Assembly (NCBI GenBank): GCA_902765395.1
Contig: CACWZP010000012.1
Span: 35,193-99,192 of the forward strand
Reading direction: 5' to 3'
From: an uncultured Eubacteriales bacterium
Lineage (GTDB): Bacteria; Bacillota; Clostridia; Christensenellales; Aristaeellaceae
Length of the DNA: 64,000 bases
Part shown: in pieces, positions 35,828 through 43,466 of the stretch
How the letters are laid out: each line of letters starts with the position of its first letter
How positions within the stretch are numbered: position 1 is the stretch's first letter
Made by a program: the position numbers and the translations under genes
Notes under the pieces: model-generated
Told to the model about the DNA's origin: nothing
The model's input: the letters and a program-made list of their open reading frames with translations, nothing else
Databases searched by the model: none

Positions 35828-37063
35828 TTAGTGCAGGTCAGCATCCAGACCCTCGGCGTACTCCTCGGGAGTGATGTCGCCGGCCCAGGCCTGGCCGATG
35901 TAGTCCAGGTAGGTGTTGGCGGCGTCAGCAGACAGGAAGTTGTCGCCGAACAGCACCATGCTGTCAGCCTTGGAAGCCATGTCGGCAGCGGACTTCACCA
36001 GGTCGGAAACCTCGGCGTTCGGGTCGGCCGCCCAGCAGGGCAGGTTCGCGCCGGACTTGTAGTCGGCGTCGGAGAAGAACTTGGCCAGATAGAAGGCAGC
36101 CTCAATGGCTTCTTCCTTGTGCTCGCAGGACTCGGTCACGGCCAGGGTGTTGTTGGGGCCACCGATCATCTGATACAGGGTGACGTCGGGGTTCAGCACC
36201 GGGAAGGTACCGGCCTGCACCGCGAACTCAGCCTTGGAGCCGATGTCAGCATTGTTCCAGGAACCATTCTGATAGAAGGCATAGTTGCCAGCGATGAAGT
36301 TGTTCTTGACTTCGTCGTTGCCCAGACCGTCGGCGCTGGGATCGAAGTAGCCCTTGGCCTTCATCTCCTGGAAAGCGGCGATGGCGGCGATGACGCCTTC
36401 GTTGTTCCAGGATTCCTCGCCATTGTACATGGCCTTCAGAGCTTCGCCGCCCACGGACTTGATCACCAGGGGCTCGACGTACTCAGACAGGCACCACAGC
36501 TCCTTGCCGGACACGCCGAAGGGGATCTTGCCAGCGGCAACCAGCTTGTCGCAGCAATCCATCATCTCTTCGTAGGTGGCGGGGATGTGATCGTAGCCAA
36601 CCTCGGCCAGGATGTCCATGTTGGCATACAGGGTGACCAGGGACATGGTGTAGGGCACGCCGAACATCTTGCCATCGTAGGTCACGTTGGTGGCCATAGC
36701 CTGGGGCAGCTCATCAGCATAGGCACCATAGTAGTCGTCCAGGCAAACCACGCGGCCGGCATCCACGAAATCCTTCAGGAAGCCCATGCCCCAGGTGAAG
36801 AAGATGTCGGGCAGCTCTTCGCCAGAGCTCATAGCGGCCTTGATCTTGGTCTTGTAAGCTTCGTTCTCGGTGGGGGTGTGCTCGATCTTGATGTTGGGAT
36901 GATCGGCTTCGAAAGCGGCGATGGCGTCGACGTACGCCTGATGGCTGGAGTCGCTCTCGGTGGCGATGGACCACAGTTGCAGGGTGATCTGCTCCTCGGC
37001 CAGCGCGGAAACCGCGGTCAGCACGAACAGAGCGGTCAGCAGGATAGCCAACAGTTTCTTCAT
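35828..37063 (-). CDS. Extracellular sugar-binding protein of an ABC transporter (SBP family 1)
   Basis: 411 residues. N-terminal signal sequence with a SALAEE cleavage region and, unusually for a Gram-positive binding protein, no lipobox Cys. The mature part has typical family 1 features (ITLQLWS, IKIEHTPTENEAYKTKIKAA, GNYAFYQNGSW, GGPNNTLAVTESC). It delivers a sugar or oligosaccharide to the two permeases downstream. AAAGGAGGA lies before the ATG at 37063. How it is retained at the cell surface is unclear. The substrate is unknown; the nearby sugar kinase and GH30 are hints only. Confidence 0.93.
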   Translation of the reverse strand: MKKLLAILLTALFVLTAVSALAEEQITLQLWSIATESDSSHQAYVDAIAAFEADHPNIKIEHTPTENEAYKTKIKAAMSSGEELPDIFFTWGMGFLKDFVDAGRVVCLDDYYGAYADELPQAMATNVTYDGKMFGVPYTMSLVTLYANMDILAEVGYDHIPATYEEMMDCCDKLVAAGKIPFGVSGKELWCLSEYVEPLVIKSVGGEALKAMYNGEESWNNEGVIAAIAAFQEMKAKGYFDPSADGLGNDEVKNNFIAGNYAFYQNGSWNNADIGSKAEFAVQAGTFPVLNPDVTLYQMIGGPNNTLAVTESCEHKEEAIEAAFYLAKFFSDADYKSGANLPCWAADPNAEVSDLVKSAADMASKADSMVLFGDNFLSADAANTYLDYIGQAWAGDITPEEYAEGLDADLH

Positions 37064-37139
37064 GGGTACTTCCTCCTTTAATTACTTTAACGCGGGTGTG
37101 CCGGCGGAGCGGTTCGCCGCGCTAATAGTCGTGCATTGT

Positions 37140-37170
37140 GTGTGAAACATTGAGACCATGTAATTCACAC
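37140..37170 (-). promoter_or_regulatory. Inverted repeat in the ABC operon leader (possible operator)
   Basis: GTGTGAA (37140-37146) and TTCACAC (37164-37170) separated by 17 bp, just downstream of the expected transcription start. It could be two half-sites for a regulator or an RNA stem. Confidence 0.4.
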
Positions 37171-37181
37171 CGACTAAACCA

Positions 37182-37210
37182 ATCATAGCACATTATGACA
37201 GATTTGTAAA
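37182..37210 (-). promoter_or_regulatory. Sigma-A promoter of the sugar ABC operon
   Basis: On the minus strand TTTACA and TATGAT with a 17-bp spacer, about 110 bp upstream of the ATG at 37063. Confidence 0.7.
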
Positions 37211-37316
37211 GCCCGTAAAAAACGATTTCTGCTCGAATTTTGCTTTACAACGTTAAATTAATTGCAGAGATTGTCATGCAGCCCTAAAATCTATCAGCGG
37301 TTGTCATTCACGGGTA

Positions 37317-37344
37317 GCGCCCCCTCCGCAAATGGAGGGGGCGC
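37317..37344. terminator. GC-rich hairpin between the ABC promoter and the PfkB kinase gene
   Basis: Perfect 11-bp stem (GCGCCCCCTCC with GGAGGGGGCGC). It lies downstream of the kinase gene on the minus strand but has no clear T-run. A second small hairpin (ACAGAC/GTCTGT plus TTTT) is at 37351-37370. The rest of 37211-37438 shows no gene. Confidence 0.4.
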
Positions 37345-37438
37345 TTCAACACAGACCCTGGTCTGTTTTTGAACGAGAAAAACGGACGACGGTCTGCTTT
37401 ATTGAGTATTACAGCATATCGCATAACAGCGGCGCCAT

Positions 37439-38383
37439 CTACGCCTCCGCTGCCAGGTATGCCTCGATCTGCACGCGGGTGGGGATGGAGGCGATGGCCC
37501 CCTTGGTCTGCACGCAGATGCAGCCGGAGACATTGCCGTACTCCAGCGCCTCGCGGATGACGGCCTCGGTCAGGTCGGCGGCGGTGTTCACGCCCAGTAT
37601 GCGCAGCTTCGACAGGAACGCGCCCCAGAAGGCGTCTCCCGCGCCGGTGGCGTCCACGGCCTTCGCCTTGCGGCCGGGCACGTCGAAGCAGCCGCCGCCG
37701 AAGTACGCCCGCGCGCCCCTGGAGCCCAGCGTCTGCACCACCAGGGCGATGCAGTTCTCCGCCATCAGGGCGGGAATGGCCGCCTCGCCGCCCATCATGT
37801 CCACCTCTTCCTCCGAGATCTTCAGAAGGTCGACATAGGGGAGGATGGCCCGCACGGCATCCGCACAGGCGGCCGCGTCGTCGTTCCACATCAGGTTGCG
37901 GTAGTTCACGTCGAAGCTCACCAGCCGGCCCTTCTCGTGGCCCAGGCGCATGGCCTTCACGGTGGCGTCCGCCTCCGGCTGGGCCGACAGCGAGCATGAG
38001 CCCGCGTGCACGATGGCGGAATCGGCGATGTCCGCCTCCTTCACGTCCGCCTCAGAAAGCAGCGTGTCCGCGCCCGGCTTGCGGGCGAAGGTGAACTTGC
38101 GCTCGCCGTCCTCGGCCAGGGTGACGAAGGCCATGGTGGTGACGGCCTCGTCGCACAGCTCCGGGCAGGCGGGGGTCACGCCGTACTCCTTCAGCGTGTC
38201 CAGCAGGAAGCGGCCGAAGTCGTCGTCGCCCAGCTTGCAGCACATGGCGGCGTCCAGCCCGTTCTTGCTGGCGGCGATGGCCACGTTTGCCGGCGCGCCG
38301 CCGGCCTTGCGGATGTAGCTGGCGGGCTCGATGCCCGGGATGAAGTCGATCAGCATTTCGCCGATGCTGTAAAGATCGCGCAT
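37439..38383 (-). CDS. PfkB-family sugar kinase (fructokinase-like)
   Basis: 314 residues from the ATG at 38383 (AAGGAAGG 8 bases before). PfkB signatures: GGAPANVAIAASKNGLDA with the following glycine-rich region near the N terminus, and the catalytic DATGAGDAFWGAFL near residue 250. It phosphorylates a monosaccharide with ATP; fructose is the most likely substrate by overall resemblance. It has its own promoter and lies upstream of the ABC operon on the same strand, which suggests it handles the imported sugar. Confidence 0.9.
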   Translation of the reverse strand: MRDLYSIGEMLIDFIPGIEPASYIRKAGGAPANVAIAASKNGLDAAMCCKLGDDDFGRFLLDTLKEYGVTPACPELCDEAVTTMAFVTLAEDGERKFTFARKPGADTLLSEADVKEADIADSAIVHAGSCSLSAQPEADATVKAMRLGHEKGRLVSFDVNYRNLMWNDDAAACADAVRAILPYVDLLKISEEEVDMMGGEAAIPALMAENCIALVVQTLGSRGARAYFGGGCFDVPGRKAKAVDATGAGDAFWGAFLSKLRILGVNTAADLTEAVIREALEYGNVSGCICVQTKGAIASIPTRVQIEAYLAAEA

Positions 38384-38424
38384 GGTAAAACCTTCCTTCT
38401 TATAGAATGATACCTGCTGCCTCC

Positions 38425-38453
38425 ATTTTACCAGAAACGCGGCGGTTGCGCAA
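38425..38453 (-). promoter_or_regulatory. Promoter for the PfkB kinase gene
   Basis: Minus-strand TTGCGC and TAAAAT with a 17-bp spacer. Confidence 0.5.
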
Positions 38454-38512
38454 CGCGCAATTGCCCTTTCCGGCGGGAAAAACCGAAACGAAAATTTCAC
38501 CCGCCCAGGGCC

Positions 38513-38541
38513 TTGACAAACCCGGAGCGTTATTGTATAAT
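38513..38541 (+). promoter_or_regulatory. Consensus promoter for tRNA-Val
   Basis: TTGACA and TATAAT, both perfect, 17-bp spacer, 14 bp before the tRNA. Confidence 0.9.
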
Positions 38542-38555
38542 ACCATATGTTGCTC

Positions 38556-38632
38556 GGGGTTATAGCTCAGTTGGTTAGAGCGTTACGTTGACATCGTAAA
38601 GGTCGATGGTTCGAGCCCATTTAACCCCACCA
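38556..38632 (+). tRNA. tRNA-Val (anticodon GAC)
   Basis: 77 nt including an encoded CCA. Acceptor GGGGTTA pairs with TAACCCC; D-arm AGCTCAGTTGGTTAGAGC; anticodon loop TTGACAT gives GAC; T-loop region GGTTCGAGCCC. Confidence 0.92.
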
Positions 38633-38636
38633 CAAA

Positions 38637-38663
38637 GGCCACTCGGTTTCGAGTGGCTTTTTT
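38637..38663 (+). terminator. Terminator after tRNA-Val, shared with the peroxiredoxin gene
   Basis: GCCACTCG-GTTT-CGAGTGGC followed by TTTTTT. On the other strand it ends 8 bases from the peroxiredoxin stop codon. Confidence 0.9.
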
Positions 38664-38670
38664 CTTGCGC

Positions 38671-39126
38671 CTATTCCAGCTCGCCCAGCATCTGCGCGGG
38701 GTTGCCCGCGGCCTTCACCTTGTCGAACGCCCGGACGATCACGCCGTTCTCGTCGATCAGGTAGGTGGTGCGCACCACGCCCATGCTCACCTTGCCGTAG
38801 TTCACCTTTTCCTTCCACACGTCGTAGGCCTGGATCGCCGTCCTGTCCTCGTCGGCAAGCAGCGTGAACGGCAGGCCGAACTTCTCCTCGAAGCGCTTGT
38901 GGGAGGCGACGGAGTCCTTGCTCACGCCCAGCACCACCGCGCCCTTCTCCTTAAACTGGGGCAGCAGGTCCCGGAAGTTGCAGGCCTGCTTGGTGCAGCC
39001 GGCGGTGTTGTCCTTGGGATAGAAGTAGAGGATCACCTTCTGCCCGCGATAGTCCGACAGGCGGCGGGTCTCACCGTTCTGGTCCGGCAGTGTGAAATCC
39101 GGGGCGAGGGTTCCGATATTCAGCAT
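38671..39126 (-). CDS. bcp: Thioredoxin-dependent thiol peroxidase (BCP/PrxQ peroxiredoxin)
   Basis: 151 residues. The peroxidatic Cys is in NTAGCTKQACNFRD (about residue 44) with the resolving Cys five residues later, the arrangement of E. coli BCP. ILYFYPKDNT and VLGVSKDSVASHKRFEEKF are typical. It reduces hydroperoxides with electrons from thioredoxin in the cytoplasm. AGGAGGT lies before the ATG at 39126. Its promoter overlaps that of the divergent exonuclease gene. Confidence 0.93.
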   Translation of the reverse strand: MLNIGTLAPDFTLPDQNGETRRLSDYRGQKVILYFYPKDNTAGCTKQACNFRDLLPQFKEKGAVVLGVSKDSVASHKRFEEKFGLPFTLLADEDRTAIQAYDVWKEKVNYGKVSMGVVRTTYLIDENGVIVRAFDKVKAAGNPAQMLGELE

Positions 39127-39155
39127 GGCAATGACCTCCTGTATATTATATGTTC

Positions 39156-39206
39156 ATTATACAGCCTTTGCCGCCGCTTGACAATCTCCCCGCTGGTATT
39201 TACAAT
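39156..39206. promoter_or_regulatory. Divergent promoter pair with overlapping minus-35 boxes
   Basis: Plus strand: TTGACA (39178-39183), 17 bp, TACAAT (39201-39206) for the exonuclease gene. Minus strand: TTGTCA (39184-39179), 17 bp, TATAAT (39161-39156) for the peroxiredoxin gene. The two minus-35 boxes share five bases. Confidence 0.75.
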
Positions 39207-39222
39207 AGGTATGGTGATTGCG

Positions 39223-40380
39223 ATGGCTTCCGGCCTGCGGGCAAAGCTGAACATGATGAAGACCGCGGCCCCCGCCGCAACCCAGAGGCGGCCGGGCGGC
39301 CTGATTTGCCATGTCAGCCGGCTGCCGCTGGACGGGGCCATCTACGACCTGCCGCCCTCGGGCCTGCGCCGCATCGGCTGGACGGGCCCGCGGTTCGACG
39401 TGCGCCGCTGCCTGTTCCTGGACACCGAGACCACCGGCCTTTCCCACGGGGCGGGCACGGTGGCGTTCCTGGTGGGCGTGGGATTCGTGGAGGGCGAGGC
39501 ATTCGTCGTCGAGCAGTACATGCTGCGGGAGTATGTCGACGAACCGGAGCTGATCGACCGCCTGGCCAGGCGCATGGAGGCCTTCGACTGCGTGTGCACC
39601 TTCAACGGCAAGACCTTCGACATGCCGCTGCTCCAGGCCCGCTTCACCATGTGCCGCATGCGGGACCGCTGGCGGGACGTGCCCAACCTGGACCTGATCA
39701 CCCCGGCCCGCCGCGCCTGGAAGCTGCGGCTGGGGTCCTGCCGCCTCTCAAACCTGGAGGCGCAGATCCTGGGCAAGCCCCGGCAGGACGACCTGCCCGG
39801 CAGCGAGGTGCCCGCCCGGTTCTTCGAGTTCCTCAAGACCGGGGACGAGGGGCTGCTCACCGACATCGTGGACCACAACCGCCAGGACATCGCAACGCTG
39901 GCCACGCTGCTGGTCCGGCTGTGCGAGATCAACGCCGCGCCGCAGAACCTCACCGACCAGCGCGACCAGTTCAGCATGGGCCGGTCGCTGGAGCGGCAGG
40001 GGGAGCTGGGCCCGGCGAAGGAGATGTACCGTGTCTCCGCCATCCCCAGGCCCGCGGGGACGCTGGCGTCGCTCAGCGGCGAGCGCGTGGCGGGCATGGC
40101 CAACTGGCGGCTCTACCTGATCGCCCGGCGCAGCCGCGACTGGGACGGCGCGCGGGACGTGCTCTTGCAGATGTTGAACCGCCGCCAGATGCCGGGGATG
40201 GCCTGCACGGCGCTGTCAAAGCTGTATGAGCATCATTTCAGGGACTTGAAGCGGGCGCTGGAATACGCGCTGAGATCCGGGAATTACCCGGACGGCGAGC
40301 CGCCGGAGGCGCTGCAGAAGCGGGCGGAGCGGCTGCGCCGAAAGATGAGCGAAGGAGAGAGCGAGCATGGGATTCTTTGA
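39223..40380 (+). CDS. YprB-like DEDDh exonuclease (RNase H-like) with a C-terminal helical repeat region
   Basis: 385 residues from the ATG at 39223, chosen because it lies just after the expected transcription start and GGTGATT; ATG 39211 would sit at the start site itself. DEDDh residues are visible: D and E in LFLDTETTGL, D in FNGKTFDMPLL, and H and D in DHNRQDIATL. The C-terminal 130 residues are TPR-like. Related proteins are annotated as ribonuclease H-like domain proteins near helicases. It overlaps the next gene by 14 bp, so the two are co-translated. Confidence 0.85.
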   Translation: MASGLRAKLNMMKTAAPAATQRRPGGLICHVSRLPLDGAIYDLPPSGLRRIGWTGPRFDVRRCLFLDTETTGLSHGAGTVAFLVGVGFVEGEAFVVEQYMLREYVDEPELIDRLARRMEAFDCVCTFNGKTFDMPLLQARFTMCRMRDRWRDVPNLDLITPARRAWKLRLGSCRLSNLEAQILGKPRQDDLPGSEVPARFFEFLKTGDEGLLTDIVDHNRQDIATLATLLVRLCEINAAPQNLTDQRDQFSMGRSLERQGELGPAKEMYRVSAIPRPAGTLASLSGERVAGMANWRLYLIARRSRDWDGARDVLLQMLNRRQMPGMACTALSKLYEHHFRDLKRALEYALRSGNYPDGEPPEALQKRAERLRRKMSEGESEHGIL

Positions 40381-41146
40381 CACCGCGAAGGCCGCCGTGA
40401 TGGGCAACAAGGCCTATCGCATGCAGGTGGACGCCAACAAGATCGCCGGCGAGGGCAAGCCGGCGGAGGCCAAGGCCAAGTATCAGGAGGCCCTGCGGAT
40501 GTACGACGAGGCCGCGAAGCTGGGCCGGTTCGCGCCGAACATCAACTCGGCCTACGCGCTGCTTCTGCTGCGGGAGGGCCGCTTTGACGACGCCAAGGCG
40601 CTGATGCAGGCCATGGCCAAGGACAAGGCCATGTCCAAGGACGACTGGTTCCAGCTGCGCATCCAGTACGCCATCTGCCACTGGTGCGCCGGGGAGCTGG
40701 ACGAGGCCATGGAGACCATGGGCCGCGCCGCCGCCTACAAGATGAACGGCAGCGTCTACAGCACCATGGGCATGTTCTGGGTGGACAAGGCCCGGCAGAC
40801 CGGCGATTTCGACGCGGCGCTGAAGTTCAACCTGGAGGCGCTGGACTACGACGACGAGGACGCCGCCACGCTGGACAACCTGGGCCAGCTCTACGAGCTC
40901 ATGGCCGAGCGCGACGCCGAGAAGGCGGGGGAGTACCGCGCCAAGGCGCTGGACTTCTACAAAAAGGCCCACGCGGAAAAGCCCAGGCAGATCACCACGC
41001 TCTACTACCTGGCCCGGATGTTCCACCAGGACGGCGACGACGAAAAGGCCCGGAAGCTGCTTTCCGTGAAGGATTCCTTCTATTTCAGCGCGATCTGCCC
41101 GGTGCAAAAGGAACAGATCGACGCGCTGGCGAAGGAGATCGGTTGA
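40367..41146 (+). CDS. TPR-repeat protein
   Basis: 259 residues, almost entirely TPR-type helix pairs (AKYQEALRMYDEAAKLG, FDAALKFNLEALDYDDEDAATLDNLGQLY and others), with no signal peptide or membrane helix, so cytoplasmic. Likely a protein-interaction scaffold. Its start overlaps the exonuclease gene and it follows AAGGAGAG; it probably works with that enzyme. Copy 2 of the hairpin array begins 4 bp after its stop. Confidence 0.8.
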   Translation: MGFFDTAKAAVMGNKAYRMQVDANKIAGEGKPAEAKAKYQEALRMYDEAAKLGRFAPNINSAYALLLLREGRFDDAKALMQAMAKDKAMSKDDWFQLRIQYAICHWCAGELDEAMETMGRAAAYKMNGSVYSTMGMFWVDKARQTGDFDAALKFNLEALDYDDEDAATLDNLGQLYELMAERDAEKAGEYRAKALDFYKKAHAEKPRQITTLYYLARMFHQDGDDEKARKLLSVKDSFYFSAICPVQKEQIDALAKEIG

Positions 41147-41150
41147 AGAG

Positions 41151-41362
41151 ACTATCTCAAATGAGATAGTTCCCATGAGTTGTGCCTTTGGCGCATGAAT
41201 TGGCCTTGCGGCCATGATTTGCCCTCCGGGCATGAATTGCGCTGTGACGCATGGGATAAGGCGCAATTCCAATCATGCACCAAGGCGACAAATCCAAATG
41301 GTTTGTTGCCTTGGCGCAAATCATGTGCAAAGCACAATTCATGGCGCGAAGCGCCAATTCAT
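41151..41362. repeat. Octamer-punctuated hairpin array, copy 2
   Basis: Starts with ACTATCTCA-AA-TGAGATAGT (41151-41170), related to the TCTCA/TGAGA hairpins of copy 1. Left octamers: ATGAGTTG 41175, ATGAATTG 41195, ATGATTTG 41214, ATGAATTG 41232, separated by mini-hairpins such as GGCC-TTGC-GGCC and GCCC-TCC-GGGC. Right octamers: CAATTCCA 41264, CAAATCAT 41317, CAATTCAT 41335, CAATTCAT 41355, separated by GTGC/GCAC- and GGCGC/GCGCC-type hairpins. The gap between convergent genes (TPR and TIGR04086) is filled by it. Confidence 0.82.
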
Positions 41363-41384
41363 TTATAAAGATATCCACTTCTCT

Positions 41385-41774
41385 TCACCGCCGCTTCGGC
41401 TTCATATTCGCCAGCACCGCCCCGGCGATGGCTCCCAGCGCAGCGCCGATCAGTATCTCGCCCAACATCTCCTGCGCGGAAAAGGCGTTGCCGCCCAGGG
41501 CCGCGTACAGCCCGTAGCCGAGAGCCATGTAGAGCATCGCCAGCGCCATGCCGGTGACGAAGCCCCGCTCGCCGCCCCTTCCCACGGCTGCCAGCGCGCC
41601 CAGAGATATGGCGCAGAGCTTCAGCACCTGGTTCAGCGCCATGATCGCCCCGTCCGATACCTTTGCCAGCAGCGCCAGCGCCGCGATGACCGCCATGCCG
41701 ACCAGCGTCACGCCTACCGCCGCCAGCAGCCCGCGCGCCAGGCTCAGCGCCGTGCTCCTTCGATTGATCGCCAT
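41385..41774 (-). CDS. TIGR04086-like membrane protein (YrzE type)
   Basis: 129 residues, four predicted membrane helices (about 10-35, 43-63, 70-92, 101-124) and a basic C terminus (KPKRR). Helix spacing and small size fit the TIGR04086/YrzE family, whose function is unknown. GGGAGGGG lies 6 bases before the ATG at 41774. Its 3' region on the transcript is the hairpin array. Confidence 0.78.
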   Translation of the reverse strand: MAINRRSTALSLARGLLAAVGVTLVGMAVIAALALLAKVSDGAIMALNQVLKLCAISLGALAAVGRGGERGFVTGMALAMLYMALGYGLYAALGGNAFSAQEMLGEILIGAALGAIAGAVLANMKPKRR

Positions 41775-41902
41775 TTGAACCCCTCCCGATTCCGTTTTTC
41801 CAATCCTATGCGGCGATCAGCCGGCCCCATGCAAACCCCTCTGGCCTTTTCCATTTGACCTCATATTTAATCGAAAATTTACCCTGCTAAACCGATAAAG
41901 CG

Positions 41903-41930
41903 TTGACGGAACGTCGTAAAAAAGTATAAT
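41903..41930 (+). promoter_or_regulatory. Sigma-A promoter for putP
   Basis: TTGACG and TATAAT with a 16-bp spacer, 31 bp before the ATG. Confidence 0.75.
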
Positions 41931-41961
41931 GAATATATTAATGTTGAAACGAGGCGATTGA

Positions 41962-43407
41962 ATGAACACAGCGGAACTGGTCGTGTTTATCATCTACCTG
42001 GTATTTATGATCGGCATCGGCGTCTATTTCTTCCTGCGCTCCAAGGGTGCCAATGAAAAGGACTACTTCCTGGGCGGCCGCCAGATGGGCGCGTGGGTGT
42101 CTGCGCTGTCCGCCGGCGCTTCCGACATGAGCGCCTGGGTGCTGATGGGCCTGCCGGCTTCGATCTACGCCGCCGGCATGGGGCAGTCCTGGATCGCCAT
42201 CGGCCTGGCCATCGGCTATGCGCTGAGCTGGATCTTCGAGGCCCCGCGGCTGCGCAAGTTCTCCATCGAGGCCAACGACTCCATCACCATCCCGCAGTAC
42301 CTGACCAACCGCTTCCTCTCCAAGAGCAAGGCGCTGCAGATCATCTGCGCGGTGATCTTCGTGTTCGCCTACACCATCTACGCGGCCAGCAGCATCAAGG
42401 CCTGCGGCACGCTGTTCAACACCGTCATCGGCATGGACGCCACGCTGGCCATGTACATCGCGGCGGCCATCATCATCGGCTACACCTTCCTGGGCGGCTT
42501 CTCCGCCGTGTGCTGGACCGACTTCTTCCAGGGCCTGCTCATGCTGGCGGCGCTGCTGATCGCGCCCATCTTCGCGCTGAGCCTGGTCAAGGGCGGCAGC
42601 ACGGCCACGGCCGAGTTCCCGGCGAACTACTGGAGCTTCGCGGAGAACTGGAAGGACATCGCCTCCGGCCTGGGCTGGGGCCTGGGTTACTTCGGCATGC
42701 CCCACATCATCATCCGCTTCATGTCCGTCAAGTCCGACAAGGAGCTGCGCAAGTCCAGCGTCATCGGCATCACCTGGACGGTCATCATACTGGTCATGTC
42801 CGTCATGGCCGGCGCGGTGGGCCGCATGTTCATGGGCGAGATCGCTGATTCCTCCACCGTGTTCATCCAGATGACCCGGCGCATCTTCCCGCCGATCATC
42901 TCCGGCGTGCTGCTGTCCGCCATCCTGGCGGCTTCCATGAGCACCGCCGACTCCCAGCTGCTGGCCTCGGCCTCCGCCTTCGCCAGCGACGTGTACAAGC
43001 CCGTGTTCCGCAAGAACGCCTCCGACAAGGAGATGCTCTGGGCGGGCCGCCTGGTGGTGATGGCCATCGCCATCATCGCGCTGCTGATCGCCGCCAATCC
43101 CGGCAGCGGCACCATCATGGGCCTGGTATCCAACGCCTGGGGCGTGTTCGGCGCGGCCTTCGGCCCGGTCATCCTGCTCAGCCTGTTCTGGAGGCGGCTC
43201 ACCTTCTCCGGCGCGGCGGCGGGCATCGTGGTCGGCGCGGCGGTGGACATCCTCTGGCTGGCCTTCCTGGGCAGCACCGGCCTGTACGAGATCATTCCCG
43301 GCTTCTTCTGCGGCCTGATCACCTCCGTGCTGGTGTCCATGGCGTCGCCCGAACCCGGCAAGGACGTGGAAGCGCTGTTCGACAGGGCGGTCAACTCCAA
43401 GAAGTAA
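41962..43407 (+). CDS. putP: Sodium/proline symporter (SSS family)
   Basis: 481 residues with about 13 helices. The N terminus (DYFLGGRQMGAWVSALSAGA, SDMSAWVLMGLP) and the later ILAASMSTADSQLLASAS segment are characteristic of PutP, including Ser residues that line the sodium and proline sites in the family. It imports proline with Na+. Single-gene unit: own promoter and a strong terminator. PutP fits osmoprotection or amino-acid scavenging. Confidence 0.94.
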   Translation: MNTAELVVFIIYLVFMIGIGVYFFLRSKGANEKDYFLGGRQMGAWVSALSAGASDMSAWVLMGLPASIYAAGMGQSWIAIGLAIGYALSWIFEAPRLRKFSIEANDSITIPQYLTNRFLSKSKALQIICAVIFVFAYTIYAASSIKACGTLFNTVIGMDATLAMYIAAAIIIGYTFLGGFSAVCWTDFFQGLLMLAALLIAPIFALSLVKGGSTATAEFPANYWSFAENWKDIASGLGWGLGYFGMPHIIIRFMSVKSDKELRKSSVIGITWTVIILVMSVMAGAVGRMFMGEIADSSTVFIQMTRRIFPPIISGVLLSAILAASMSTADSQLLASASAFASDVYKPVFRKNASDKEMLWAGRLVVMAIAIIALLIAANPGSGTIMGLVSNAWGVFGAAFGPVILLSLFWRRLTFSGAAAGIVVGAAVDILWLAFLGSTGLYEIIPGFFCGLITSVLVSMASPEPGKDVEALFDRAVNSKK

Positions 43408-43422
43408 ATCCAACTGCGATGC

Positions 43423-43456
43423 AAAGGGCCTTCCCCAAACGGGGAAGGCCCTTTTG
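43423..43456. terminator. Bidirectional terminator between putP and the threonine aldolase gene
   Basis: AAAGGGCCTTCCCC pairs with GGGGAAGGCCCTTTT (loop AAAC). T-run on the plus strand, A-run on the other side. Confidence 0.9.
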
Positions 43457-43466
43457 TATCGCCTCG

